Assembly: GCA_035628135.1 (NCBI GenBank)
Contig: DASPKM010000010.1
Coordinates: 248,001-312,000, forward strand
Source: DASPKM01 sp035628135
GTDB taxonomy: Bacteria; Bacteroidota; Bacteroidia; Chitinophagales; Chitinophagaceae
Direction of reading: 5' to 3'
Length of the DNA: 64,000 nt
Below the pieces are notes generated by a model. It saw nothing but the letters and a program-made list of their open reading frames with translations. It was not told the DNA's origin and ran no database searches. Positions 33,559-42,204 of this stretch are shown piece after piece (position 1 is the stretch's first letter; each line of letters begins with the position of its first letter). The position numbers were made by a program, and so were the translations under genes.

Positions 33559-35076
33559 ATGCGCAAAATTTGTCCTCTTGTAGCGCTATTGCTGTCAATA
33601 GCCGTAGCCCCCATGGCCCAGAAGAAATATGAGTTCAGGGCCGCATGGATTGCCACCGTAGACAATATCGACTGGCCGTCGCGCAAGACCCTGTCTGTAG
33701 ACAGCCAGAAAATCGAATACATTAATTTACTGGAAATGCACCGCCGCAACGGCCTCAATGCCGTGATCGTGCAGATACGGCCGGCCACCGATGCATTTTA
33801 TCCTTCACCCTTCGAGCCCTGGAGCGAATGGCTTACGGGCACACAAGGCAAGCCGCCATCTCCATATTACGATCCGTTGCAGTTTATGATAGAGGAGGCC
33901 CACAAGCGCGGACTCGAGTTCCATGCCTGGTGCAATCCCTACCGCGCCGAATTCTCCATCGGCAAATCGTCTATTGCGCGCACGCACATCAGCAAACTGC
34001 ATCCGGAGTGGTTCCTAACGTATGGAGATAAGCGCTATTTCGATCCTGGCAATAAGGAGGCGCAGCAGTTCGTGGTAAAGGTCATCCGCGATATCGTGAG
34101 CCGCTACGACGTTGACGCCATTCACTTCGACGATTATTTTTATCCTTACCGGATTGCCGGAAAAGAATTTCCCGACTCTGCTTCATATGCTCAATACGGC
34201 AACGGTCTTTCTAGGGACGACTGGCGTCGCAGCAACGTCGATTCTGTCATTGTCATGCTGGCCAAGGCCATTAAGGAAGAAAATAAATATTGCAGGTTCG
34301 GCATTTCCCCGTTCGGTGTATGGCGCAACAAGAGCAAGGACCCCGAGGGCAGCGATTCCCGCGCGGGGCAAACTAATTACGATGACCTGTACGCGGATAT
34401 ATTATTGTGGTTGAAAAAAGGATGGATCGATTATGTGGCTCCACAACTGTATTGGGAGTTCACACATCCCAATGCACCCTACAGTCCCTTGCTGGAGTGG
34501 TGGAGCAAGCACGCTTACGGCAAGCATTTATATATCGGGCTGGGCATTTACCGAGCGGCAGGTAATACAGTGGCAGCGCCCTGGAAAGATTCCACTTTGT
34601 TACCGAGGCAAATCCAGGCCTTGCAAAGCACCAGCAATGTTGATGGCGCAATTTATTTCAGCAGCAAATCATTCCTGAAAAATCCTAATGGGTGGAACGA
34701 TAGTCTTAAAAACAATTACTACCGTCAACCCGCATTGATACCGCCGATGGCGTGGATACCTTCCACGATTCCTGCAGAACCTTCGGTGGCAACTACTTTC
34801 TCCGCAACGGATTCATCGATGATACTGCATTTCACAAAGGGCAGAAGCGATGAGAAGCTTAAAGGCTTTGTAGTATATCAAATACCGGTTGTTACTACTG
34901 CAACCGTATCTGTTCCGCCCTATGCCATTGTACCGGACAATCCCGGCGCAAAGCTTGTCATTCCTTACAATAAGGAATACAAGTACATTGTTACGGCGTT
35001 GAGCAGGAATAATATTGAAAGCAGGCCGGTGAATTTGGGAACGGAAAGGTCTGTTAGCCTGCACGATTCGAAATAA
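33559..35076 (+). CDS. Secreted GHL10 (DUF187, YngK-like) glycoside hydrolase
   Basis: This 505-residue protein has a signal peptide (MRKICPLVALLLSIAVAPMAQ) and a GHL10 TIM barrel. Conserved blocks are FRAAWIATVDNIDWPSR, GLNAVIVQIRPATDAFYPSPFEPWSEWLTG, GLEFHAWCNPYRAEF, DAIHFDDYFYPYR (acidic pair), FGISPFGVWRNKSKDPEGSD and YVAPQLYWEF. A C-terminal beta domain of FN3 type follows. The family is related to GH13/GH-like enzymes of uncertain substrate, and members have been linked to cell-wall glycan cutting. It lies 13 bases after marR, probably co-transcribed, and ends 15 bases from the convergent SIR2-TPR gene. Confidence 0.9.
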   Translation: MRKICPLVALLLSIAVAPMAQKKYEFRAAWIATVDNIDWPSRKTLSVDSQKIEYINLLEMHRRNGLNAVIVQIRPATDAFYPSPFEPWSEWLTGTQGKPPSPYYDPLQFMIEEAHKRGLEFHAWCNPYRAEFSIGKSSIARTHISKLHPEWFLTYGDKRYFDPGNKEAQQFVVKVIRDIVSRYDVDAIHFDDYFYPYRIAGKEFPDSASYAQYGNGLSRDDWRRSNVDSVIVMLAKAIKEENKYCRFGISPFGVWRNKSKDPEGSDSRAGQTNYDDLYADILLWLKKGWIDYVAPQLYWEFTHPNAPYSPLLEWWSKHAYGKHLYIGLGIYRAAGNTVAAPWKDSTLLPRQIQALQSTSNVDGAIYFSSKSFLKNPNGWNDSLKNNYYRQPALIPPMAWIPSTIPAEPSVATTFSATDSSMILHFTKGRSDEKLKGFVVYQIPVVTTATVSVPPYAIVPDNPGAKLVIPYNKEYKYIVTALSRNNIESRPVNLGTERSVSLHDSK

Positions 35077-35091
35077 TTAGTTGGAACAATA

Positions 35092-36912
35092 CTATACCGG
35101 CTCTTTCATTTTTTTATCCAATCCCTTTAACTCGTCGAGTTGCGGATGATGGTTTTTCCTGGCATTTTCCAGGTGATCATCGAAATCGTAGTACATAACG
35201 CGATTGCTTTTCTTAAGCAAGCTTTTGATCTTAGCCCGCGCTTCATCGGCAACGTCGGGATGGTATATATATTTTAAGAACCATGATTTAAGCAGAATGT
35301 TATCAGGAATATCCTCTTCTATAATAAAATCTATTAATTTGTCCGCCTCCTCGAATTGCTTTTGCTTATAAAGAAGCCCTCCTAAATTAGACATTACTAC
35401 CGTATCGGTAGGATCCTGATCGTGGCTTTTCCTGTAATATTTTTCGGCTTCGTCGTATTGTCTTTTCCGAACATCTAACAAATGGCCGTAATTATTGTTA
35501 AAAGTTGGATCATCGGGAAATATCTCCAAAGATTTTATAAAATACAATGCCGCCTTATCGTCGTTTCTGTTGTTACGTCCCAAAAAACTGGCGTAATTAC
35601 CGTTTACGACGGCGTCATTAGGGGCTAACTCGAGCGCTTTTAAAAAATATTTATCAGCAGCATCAAAGTCTTTTCTGTGACGATCAAGAAACAAGGCGTA
35701 ATTATTATATAGGGTGGGGTCGTAAGGGTTAAGCTCTATCGATCTTAAAAAGTGATTTTCGGCTTCGTCAAACCTTCCGGCGTCCTGCAAAAAATCAGCA
35801 TATGAAAAAACAACATCCGGATTATTTGGATACTCGGTGATTGCCTCTTTGAGAATTCTCTCCTTCTCATCATTAGTGGAAGCATCCTTAGCTTGCAGTA
35901 CATACTGCCACCAATTACTTTGGGCTTTATTAGTCATATTGTCAGCAGCCTTCTTTCTGTCTGGATCTTTAGCATTATCGTATCGGCCCTTCATTTCTTC
36001 TATTTTTCTTCTGTAAACCATCGCCCTTCTTTTACCAATATCCTCAATCTGCTGATCAATGAGTCCCAAGCCTAATTTATCACCCAATTCAAGCATTAAC
36101 TCGTCAAAGCCTCCGGTTTCAACAATTTTACCCCCGGACCTTTTTAGCAATTGCTGAACCCGGAGATTTGGTAGTTCCTTGCCTTTTACACACCAATAAA
36201 AATCTACGACGCGCTCATTTTTTTCTTCAATGATTTTTTCCAGAAAACCCATCAAGCTTCCATCGTTACCTCCATACCCTATGCAAACTATTATTCTATT
36301 GTTTAAAATATCCTTCAATGGCCTTACCCACTCATTAACTAATTCCTCAACTTCCCTTGGAGCACTGTTAGGCCCATATTCTTTACCCCGGTGTATTTTG
36401 GCAATTAACGGCCGCTTTACCGATGGCCGGGCATACTGCGCTAGTGACTCATGCGCACAAATAAGCGGCAGAACATCAGTGTATGTATATAATGAAAGCT
36501 CTACCAAATTGTCGAAGTTGGTGCTGATTACAATATTGTGTTGCGTAGTAGAAAGAATTTGCGCGAGAACTGTATATCCAAAGCTCGGTTGAACATTCTC
36601 CATTTCTTTATTAATGAAATCATACCCAAGCCACGGCGCATCTCTATACCGCAACGCATATAGTTTGTTGTAAAATTCATCAGGTGATTCCCTAAGAATG
36701 CCATGCTGCTGCAGCAAAACCTCAAAATCTTCCTCCGAATAATCTTCCTTTAATTCCTGAAACCACAGTCTTGCCAACTCTGCTCCTGTTCTGATACCCG
36801 AAGACCTTGAAGCTCCGGCTCCTAAAATAAAACAAGCCTGCGTTTCTGACTTTGTCTGTTGAATTCCTTCAAAAACTCTTATAAGCCGCTTAACGGAAAT
36901 AACTTCCACCAT
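35092..36912 (-). CDS. Standalone SIR2-like NADase-TPR protein, candidate defence effector
   Basis: This 606-residue cytosolic protein has an N-terminal SIR2-like domain (about 24-280) with a Rossmann NAD site FILGAGASRSSGI (31-35 GAGAS). TNFDN at 131-135 is the sirtuin/SIR2 Asn-Asp motif. KIHRGKEYG supplies His174, the usual catalytic residue, though the classical following Gly-Asp is replaced by Arg-Gly. GYGGNDGS lies at 212-219. From about 345 to 560 it has TPR-like helical repeats (AENHFLRSIELNPYDPTLYNNYALFLDRH, ADKYFLKALELAPNDAVVNGNYASFL). This layout is seen in bacterial SIR2 NADases that deplete NAD+ during phage infection. The gene is AT-rich and alone on its strand between unrelated genes, which fits horizontal arrival. 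Confidence 0.9.
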   Translation of the reverse strand: MVEVISVKRLIRVFEGIQQTKSETQACFILGAGASRSSGIRTGAELARLWFQELKEDYSEEDFEVLLQQHGILRESPDEFYNKLYALRYRDAPWLGYDFINKEMENVQPSFGYTVLAQILSTTQHNIVISTNFDNLVELSLYTYTDVLPLICAHESLAQYARPSVKRPLIAKIHRGKEYGPNSAPREVEELVNEWVRPLKDILNNRIIVCIGYGGNDGSLMGFLEKIIEEKNERVVDFYWCVKGKELPNLRVQQLLKRSGGKIVETGGFDELMLELGDKLGLGLIDQQIEDIGKRRAMVYRRKIEEMKGRYDNAKDPDRKKAADNMTNKAQSNWWQYVLQAKDASTNDEKERILKEAITEYPNNPDVVFSYADFLQDAGRFDEAENHFLRSIELNPYDPTLYNNYALFLDRHRKDFDAADKYFLKALELAPNDAVVNGNYASFLGRNNRNDDKAALYFIKSLEIFPDDPTFNNNYGHLLDVRKRQYDEAEKYYRKSHDQDPTDTVVMSNLGGLLYKQKQFEEADKLIDFIIEEDIPDNILLKSWFLKYIYHPDVADEARAKIKSLLKKSNRVMYYDFDDHLENARKNHHPQLDELKGLDKKMKEPV

Positions 36913-36987
36913 ATACAGCGCTTTTATATTAGTTCAATCAAAAGAAATCTGGCCAATTTTCCAACCGTGTTTATACGGTATTTCCGG

Positions 36988-37019
36988 TTTGCCACAAAAA
37001 CTTCCTTGCTTTACCTTTG
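36988..37019 (+). promoter_or_regulatory. Bacteroidota promoter of the DegT gene
   Basis: TTTG at 36988-36991 and TACCTTTG at 37012-37019 are separated by 20 bases, an exact TTTG-N(19-21)-TAnnTTTG promoter. Transcription should begin near 37026, about 35 bases before the ATG at 37061. It lies in the 148-base region shared with the divergent SIR2-TPR gene. A short palindrome (CCGTGTTTATACGG, 36965-36978) lies just upstream and could be an operator. Confidence 0.65.
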
Positions 37020-37060
37020 CCACTCGCTCTATCTATAACAACAAACCAAAAAAACATACT

Positions 37061-38278
37061 ATGCCCGGCTTTGAACTATTCGGACCTGAAGAACGCAAGG
37101 AAGTAAACGATGTGCTGGAAACAGGCATCTATATGCGCTATGGATTCGAAGGGCCCCGCAAAGGCATCTGGAAATCGAAAGAGCTGGAACAAGCCATTTG
37201 CGACACCTTCGGTTGCAGTTATGCACAGCTTACCTCCAGCGGCACTTCGGCCCTTACCACTGCAATGGCCGCACTAGGCATAGGTTCCGGCGATGAAGTG
37301 ATCATGCCGGCCTTCACATTTGTAGCCAGCTTTGAAGCCGTATTGAGCGTGGGAGCTATCCCCGTATTAGTAGATATAGACGAAACACTCACATTAAACC
37401 CCGATGCGGTGCGCAAGGCCATTACGCCCAAAACAAAATGCGTGATGCCGGTGCACATGTGCGGAAGCATGGCCGATATGGACGCGCTGCAAGCAATTTG
37501 CAAAGAGCATTCGCTCATTTTACTGGAAGATGCGTGCCAAAGCATTGGCGCCTCGTACAAAGGAAAATACCTGGGCACCATCGGAGAAGCAGGAACATTT
37601 TCATTTGATTTTGTAAAGACCATCACCTGCGCCGAAGGCGGTGTGGTAATGACCAATAGGGAAGACGTGTATATCAAATGCGATGGTTATACCGACCATG
37701 GCCACGATCATAAGGGCGCTGACCGTGGCGCCGACCTTCATCCCTTCATCGGCTACAATTACCGTATTTCAGAATTGCATGCTGCCGTAGGGCTTGCGCA
37801 AATACGCAAGTTGCACAGGTTCCTGGAAATACAAAAACGCAATCATGGCATGCTGAAACAATTGCTTTCGCAGGTGCCGGAAGTTTCGTTCAGATCGATA
37901 CCAGACCCATCCGGTGACAGCTGTACCTTCCTCTGCTGGTTTTTACCTACGGAAGGCATTGCGCGCAATACGGTGGCAGACTTGAAAGCGCAGGGAGTTT
38001 TACCAGGTAATTTTTATTGGTTCGATAACAACTGGCACTACATCCGAAAATGGGACCACCTGAAGCAAGCCACTACCTTGCATGCACTGCCAGCGGAACA
38101 ACGCGAGGCCGTGATTACAAATGCTACGAAGCAATTTCCCGCAAGCGACGCCATCATGAGCCGCTGTATTTGTACCAGCATCAGCCTGCTGTGGACAGAA
38201 GAACAGATCAAGGAAAAAGCGGAGAAAATAATTTCAGCAATTCAGAAAGCGGTCAGTAAAGAAAAAACACTGGCATAA
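37061..38278 (+). CDS. DegT/DnrJ/EryC1/StrS-family PLP aminotransferase
   Basis: This 405-residue sugar-aminotransferase-type enzyme starts MPGFELFGPEERKEV at ATG 37061. The in-frame stretch from 36989 would place the start inside the promoter. Key residues are the phosphate-binding SSGTSALTTAMAALG, DEVIMPAFTFVASFEAV, LLEDACQSIGASYKGKYLG (Asp about 157) and the PLP Lys186 in FSFDFVKTITCAEGGVV. The latter has VKTITC where most have KxxxxGEGG, and Cys-Ala replaces Gly. Such enzymes make amino sugars for surface glycans, but no other polysaccharide genes are near. The product is unassigned. Confidence 0.88.
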   Translation: MPGFELFGPEERKEVNDVLETGIYMRYGFEGPRKGIWKSKELEQAICDTFGCSYAQLTSSGTSALTTAMAALGIGSGDEVIMPAFTFVASFEAVLSVGAIPVLVDIDETLTLNPDAVRKAITPKTKCVMPVHMCGSMADMDALQAICKEHSLILLEDACQSIGASYKGKYLGTIGEAGTFSFDFVKTITCAEGGVVMTNREDVYIKCDGYTDHGHDHKGADRGADLHPFIGYNYRISELHAAVGLAQIRKLHRFLEIQKRNHGMLKQLLSQVPEVSFRSIPDPSGDSCTFLCWFLPTEGIARNTVADLKAQGVLPGNFYWFDNNWHYIRKWDHLKQATTLHALPAEQREAVITNATKQFPASDAIMSRCICTSISLLWTEEQIKEKAEKIISAIQKAVSKEKTLA

Positions 38279-38323
38279 GAAAATAGCAACAAATTATAGC
38301 ATAACGCTCCTTCTGTGGATCCC

Positions 38324-38401
38324 TAAATCCATTTAAAAATCTGTGCTATCATAAAAAAAGAAAAGCCCAATCATAGGGTACGAACCTATATTGAGCTTTT
38401 T
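38324..38401. terminator. Hairpin between convergent DegT and L,D-transpeptidase genes
   Basis: A long hairpin (38361-38400) with stem arms around AAAAGCCCAAT and ATTGAGCTTTT, an inner AGGGT/ACCTAT pairing and flanking A and T runs can end transcription from both directions. The bases before it (TAAATCCATTT at 38324-38334 and ATCTGTGCTATCA at 38339-38351) recur in the same order before the hairpin at 46227-46252. Confidence 0.7.
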
Positions 38402-38433
38402 CACCTTCAAACCATCTGAAGTTAACGTCCACG

Positions 38434-39198
38434 CTAGCCGTTTAAAATACGGGACTTGTTCAGATAAGAAATTGTAGGATGGTAAATGAATAAGACAGAT
38501 CCATCCTTAATAGTTTCGATAACGTTTTTACTAAGCTTTGAAGCTACGGCCGGGCAACCATGGCTTCTTCCAATAAAGGGCCTGACTTTAAGATAGCGGT
38601 CACCCACGTAGTTGGCCCCATGTATAACGATTTTTCTTGCCTCTGCATTGTCATTAATACCTTTTTCTACTCCTCCCAAAATGAGCGATAAACCGTGTTG
38701 TCCAAAATAGGTATTCTTGGTTACGTAAAAGCCGAGGCTGCTTTTGTGCGTTTCGGGCGTGTTGGAAAATGAACGTGCGTATTCTCCACCAGAACCGCGG
38801 CCATGCGCCACATAAGTCTGCATCAATACTTTCTGCGATTCCAAATCCAGGATAAATAAGCGCTTGTTGCGGGAAGATTGGCTGAAATCAGCGACAGAGA
38901 TAATATTGGTTTTTTCAACCAGGCCTCTGTTAACTAGATTTTTATACCCTTTGAATGCGTATTCGAAAGCTTTTTTGGGCAAGCCCCGGTTTTCCAGTTC
39001 CATTGCGTTGTACAGCATACCGGCCTCAGCAACAACCGCGGCGGCCTCATCAGCAACGCGGTCAACTACTACTTTTTTTGTTTCTACTGCTGCATTGGGA
39101 GTGCTTGCAATAAGCGTAGGTGCTATCAGCAGGGTGGTCATTAACACTACAACAGACAAGGTTTTTCCGATAAGGTTCATCCTATAAGTTTTCATCAT
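38434..39198 (-). CDS. Murein L,D-transpeptidase (YkuD_2-type)
   Basis: This 254-residue exported protein has a signal sequence (LSVVVLMTTLLIAPTLIA) and a YkuD_2-type catalytic domain with SRNKRLFILDLESQKVLMQTYVAHGRGSGG, SSLGFYVTKNTYFG, RKIVIHGANYVG and the catalytic block RSHGCPAVAS (His-Gly-Cys, Cys is the nucleophile). It forms or remodels 3-3 peptide cross-links or attaches proteins to peptidoglycan. Three ATG codons are possible (39198, 39195, 39180). I keep the outermost; 39180 (MNLIGKTL) gives a tidier signal peptide. Confidence 0.9.
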   Translation of the reverse strand: MMKTYRMNLIGKTLSVVVLMTTLLIAPTLIASTPNAAVETKKVVVDRVADEAAAVVAEAGMLYNAMELENRGLPKKAFEYAFKGYKNLVNRGLVEKTNIISVADFSQSSRNKRLFILDLESQKVLMQTYVAHGRGSGGEYARSFSNTPETHKSSLGFYVTKNTYFGQHGLSLILGGVEKGINDNAEARKIVIHGANYVGDRYLKVRPFIGRSHGCPAVASKLSKNVIETIKDGSVLFIYHPTISYLNKSRILNG

Positions 39199-39386
39199 AC
39201 GTATCAGCGATTTTAAAAACGGGGATTGTTTTGAAATAGTATATTGAATCGGACCACAAATTTCGGAAAAACCCTAGATTTTTATTGTGCAGCGACGTGA
39301 AAATTTTGTTACTATAAGTGGGAACCTTACTATGAAAAATCAGATGTTAAACGTTAAATAACGTTCCATAATTTGGATCGTATTTT

Positions 39387-40454
39387 TTATTTATCTTTTT
39401 TTTCGACCGGGTCACCGGGCTTTCCAACCTCTTCGATATTCCTGGAACGGTCGCCGTATTCGCTGGTATATATCTTAATCAGCAGCAGGAAAAGAGAGAT
39501 GAGGATAGGACCGAAAATAATCCCGATAAAACCAAATACGGCCACGCCCACAATTACACCGAACACGGTAATGAGCGGGTGAATATCTCCTACGCGTTTA
39601 TTGAACCAAAACCTGAACACGTTGTCCACCAAACCAATAACGATGAAGCCATACAACAATACAAGCACTCCTCTTGTAACGTCGCCGTTCGAAAACAATA
39701 ACAAGCCCAGCGGCACATAAGCCAGCGCCGCGCCCACCACCGGCAACAGTGCTGTAATGGATGTAACTACAAACCAAAATACGGGCTCATCCACACCAAT
39801 CACCCAATAGCCGAGCAGTCCCACCAGTCCCTGCATTAGCGCAATAACCGGTATACCTACGGCATTCGACAGCACCATGCTGTTCATTTCCTTCCTGATG
39901 AGCAATACGTTTTCTTCTTTTACGGGCATCCAGGAATAAATGCCGGTTTCCATGCGGCGGCCGTTGGTGAGCATGAAGAATAACAGGAAATACATCATTA
40001 CAACGGTTGTAAGCGTGTTTAGGGTAGCGCTAAGAATAGTAGGCAAGGTCCGCGTTCCCCAGTCGGTAAGCTTTTGAACGGTTTGCGGGGTGAATACTTT
40101 AAATCCCCACTGGGCCTCGTATTGCTGAATGAACTGCTGTATCTTGGATAACACCTGCGACGAATGCTCCACCGCAAAGGTTACCTTGGTGGTCATCATG
40201 TTTATCAATATCATGATGGGCAAAAGGATAATAAGGAACGACAACACCATTAAAAAAATAGCGGTGGCCCCTGATTTCCATTTATACTTGCCTGTAAGAA
40301 TGAACATGTATTTGCGCAGCAATACATATAATGTATAAGCGCCCAGCAATGCGGGGAAAAAAAATTCCAACTCCCGGAACAATACCAATCCCAGCATTAC
40401 GATGCCTGCCAATAACAAGACCTGGCGTACAATATCGCTCGGTATTCTCTTCAT
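39387..40454 (-). CDS. AI-2E-family permease
   Basis: This 355-residue membrane protein of the AI-2E/UPF0118 family has about eight helices, arranged as two N-terminal helix pairs, a soluble stretch (HSSQVLSKIQQFIQQYEAQWG) and C-terminal helices. Motifs include VNAVGIPVIALMQGLVGLLGYWVIG, PVVGAALAYVPLGLLLFSNG and KRVGDIHPLITVFGVIVGVAVFGFIGIIFGPI. The name comes from proposed autoinducer-2 export, but several members are Na+/Li+-H+ or other exporters. It ends in a hydrophilic tail. It is on the same strand as the MATE gene, 64 bases apart. Confidence 0.9.
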   Translation of the reverse strand: MKRIPSDIVRQVLLLAGIVMLGLVLFRELEFFFPALLGAYTLYVLLRKYMFILTGKYKWKSGATAIFLMVLSFLIILLPIMILINMMTTKVTFAVEHSSQVLSKIQQFIQQYEAQWGFKVFTPQTVQKLTDWGTRTLPTILSATLNTLTTVVMMYFLLFFMLTNGRRMETGIYSWMPVKEENVLLIRKEMNSMVLSNAVGIPVIALMQGLVGLLGYWVIGVDEPVFWFVVTSITALLPVVGAALAYVPLGLLLFSNGDVTRGVLVLLYGFIVIGLVDNVFRFWFNKRVGDIHPLITVFGVIVGVAVFGFIGIIFGPILISLFLLLIKIYTSEYGDRSRNIEEVGKPGDPVEKKDK

Positions 40455-40518
40455 GATATCTAAAGATAAGGCACAAGTGAATATACTTGTGCCTCTGTGT
40501 TTTACTTATGCTGTTCTA

Positions 40519-41949
40519 TTATATTTTAACCAGCTTCCATTTGCCGCGCCTGAACAATATGACGCTTGCAACAGTTATGGCGGTCTCGGCCACGGGTATC
40601 GCAATGAAAACGCCAAGCGGCCCCAGCGCGAAGGTTTTTGCCAGCAGGTATGCCAGTGGTATCTGGAACGCCCAGAATCCAGCCAGGTTAATCCACGTAG
40701 GCGTCCACGTATCGCCCGCTCCGTTGAACGCATTGATCATGACCATGCCGATGCCATAGAAAATATAACCGGCGCTGATGATCCTAAGCGCATCCACGCA
40801 GTATTTCAATATTTCTTTTTCTTCGGTAAATACAGATGCTATCTGCTCCGCGCCCAGCAGGAACAAAAGCGAAACTATGCCCATGAACACGGCATTGTAC
40901 ACTGCAGTGCGCTTCACCGACAATTCAGCGCGCTCCGGTTGGCCGGCCCCGAGGTTTTGTCCTACCAGCGTTGCCGCCGCATTGCTCATGCCCCATGCAG
41001 GCAAAATGAAAAATATCACGATCCTGATGGCGATCTGGTATCCTGACGAAGCCTCACTGTGACCAGTAGTCGCTACAAGCCTTGCAAGGAAGATCCAGCT
41101 GCACGATCCGATGATGAATTGAATAGTACCCGGCGATGCAATGCTCACCAGCGAACGGATGATGGGCCAGTTGAACTGCATGTGCCGCCTTCTCAGCTTT
41201 ACTACAGACTTGCTGCCAAACAAATGATACAATTGATATATTACGCCTATGCCGCGGCCAACGGTAGTAGCTACCGCGGCGCCGGTAAGACCTAACTCTG
41301 GAAAAGGCCCGATACCGCGTATGAGCACGGGACATAAAATGATATTGCAGATGTTGGCGACCATCAGGCTCTTCATGGCCATTGATGCATCGCCCGCGCC
41401 GCGGAAGATACCGTTGATCAGGAACAGCAACATGATCACGATGCTACTTCCCATCATGATGCGGGTATAGGGTGTGCCCATCGCAATAGTTTCCGGTTCC
41501 GCGCCCATCAGCCCCAATACATCGTCTGCGAATACGAACCCCGCAATGCTTATCACCACTGTTACCATCAGGGAAATCACCAGCGCCTGCACGCCTGCAA
41601 CGGCGGCGGCCTCCGGGTCCTTTTCACCGATGCGCCTCGCTACCATGGCCGTTGCTGCCATGCTGATGCCAATGGCTAGTGAATAAATAATGGTGAGCAC
41701 CGATTCGGTAAGGCCCACGGTTTGAACGGTATGCTTGCTTCCTGGCAAATGCCCTACAAAATAGGTGTCTACCAGCGCGAATATGCTTTCCATGATCATT
41801 TCCAGCATCATCGGTATGGCCAGCATGAACACGGCCTTACGAATGCTGCCGGTGGTATAATCCTGTTGCTCGCCCCTGATGGACTGCTTCAACAGCGTAA
41901 AGTAATAGGAAATCCTGTTAGTTGTTGTTGAGTGAGACATGAGTGACAA
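40519..41949 (-). CDS. MATE-family efflux transporter
   Basis: This 476-residue, 12-helix MATE exporter uses Na+ or H+ to expel cationic compounds. Two homologous six-helix halves are visible. Typical blocks are AVFMLAIPMMLEMIMESIFALVDTYFVGHL, GISMAATAMVARRIGEKDPE and ALGIGLS-like GAAVATTVGRGIG, with ASPGTIQFIIGSCSWIFLARLVATTG in the second half. It starts at ATG 41949. The leader (41950-42204) holds a conspicuous hairpin array, described separately. Confidence 0.92.
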   Translation of the reverse strand: MSLMSHSTTTNRISYYFTLLKQSIRGEQQDYTTGSIRKAVFMLAIPMMLEMIMESIFALVDTYFVGHLPGSKHTVQTVGLTESVLTIIYSLAIGISMAATAMVARRIGEKDPEAAAVAGVQALVISLMVTVVISIAGFVFADDVLGLMGAEPETIAMGTPYTRIMMGSSIVIMLLFLINGIFRGAGDASMAMKSLMVANICNIILCPVLIRGIGPFPELGLTGAAVATTVGRGIGVIYQLYHLFGSKSVVKLRRRHMQFNWPIIRSLVSIASPGTIQFIIGSCSWIFLARLVATTGHSEASSGYQIAIRIVIFFILPAWGMSNAAATLVGQNLGAGQPERAELSVKRTAVYNAVFMGIVSLLFLLGAEQIASVFTEEKEILKYCVDALRIISAGYIFYGIGMVMINAFNGAGDTWTPTWINLAGFWAFQIPLAYLLAKTFALGPLGVFIAIPVAETAITVASVILFRRGKWKLVKI

Positions 41950-42000
41950 CTCATTTAAAAAGATGACGATAAAAATAAATAGAAAAACTCAGGGTAAGGT

Positions 42001-42082
42001 GTATTGGACCAGGTGGTGCGCGTCCGAAGGAATCCTTCGGATGATCCAATACTTAGCAGCGGGGCTGTCCTGCAAGTGCAGG
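42001..42082. other. Structured intergenic element of nested hairpins upstream of the MATE gene
   Basis: The outer stem GTATTGGA (42001-42008) pairs with TCCAATAC (42045-42052). Inside lies a near-perfect 19-base palindrome (TCCGAAGGA at 42023-42031 and TCCTTCGGA at 42033-42041). A second hairpin CCTGCA/TGCAGG (42069-42074 with 42077-42082) follows. The region lies between the 3' end of the SMUG2 gene and the MATE start, both on the minus strand. It may be an RNA leader, a small RNA, a transposon scar or a terminator; there is no clear T-run. The plus-strand reading frame through it has no recognisable protein. Confidence 0.5.
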
Positions 42083-42204
42083 GCTCATGGAGAATTTCAT
42101 ATTCCTGAATTGAGTGTGGCAAAAGTAGGGACGAATATTGTAATTACCCATACCACGGGTAAAAAATTTTATCAGATCCCCGAATTCGGTTACATGGCGG
42201 CATG

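Noticed and set aside
42001..42130. ACAGCCCCGCTGCT on the minus strand looks like part of a cobalamin riboswitch core
   Set aside because: The rest of the cobalamin aptamer (GGTGAAAATCC-type helix and B12 box) is not present, so the short match is treated as chance.
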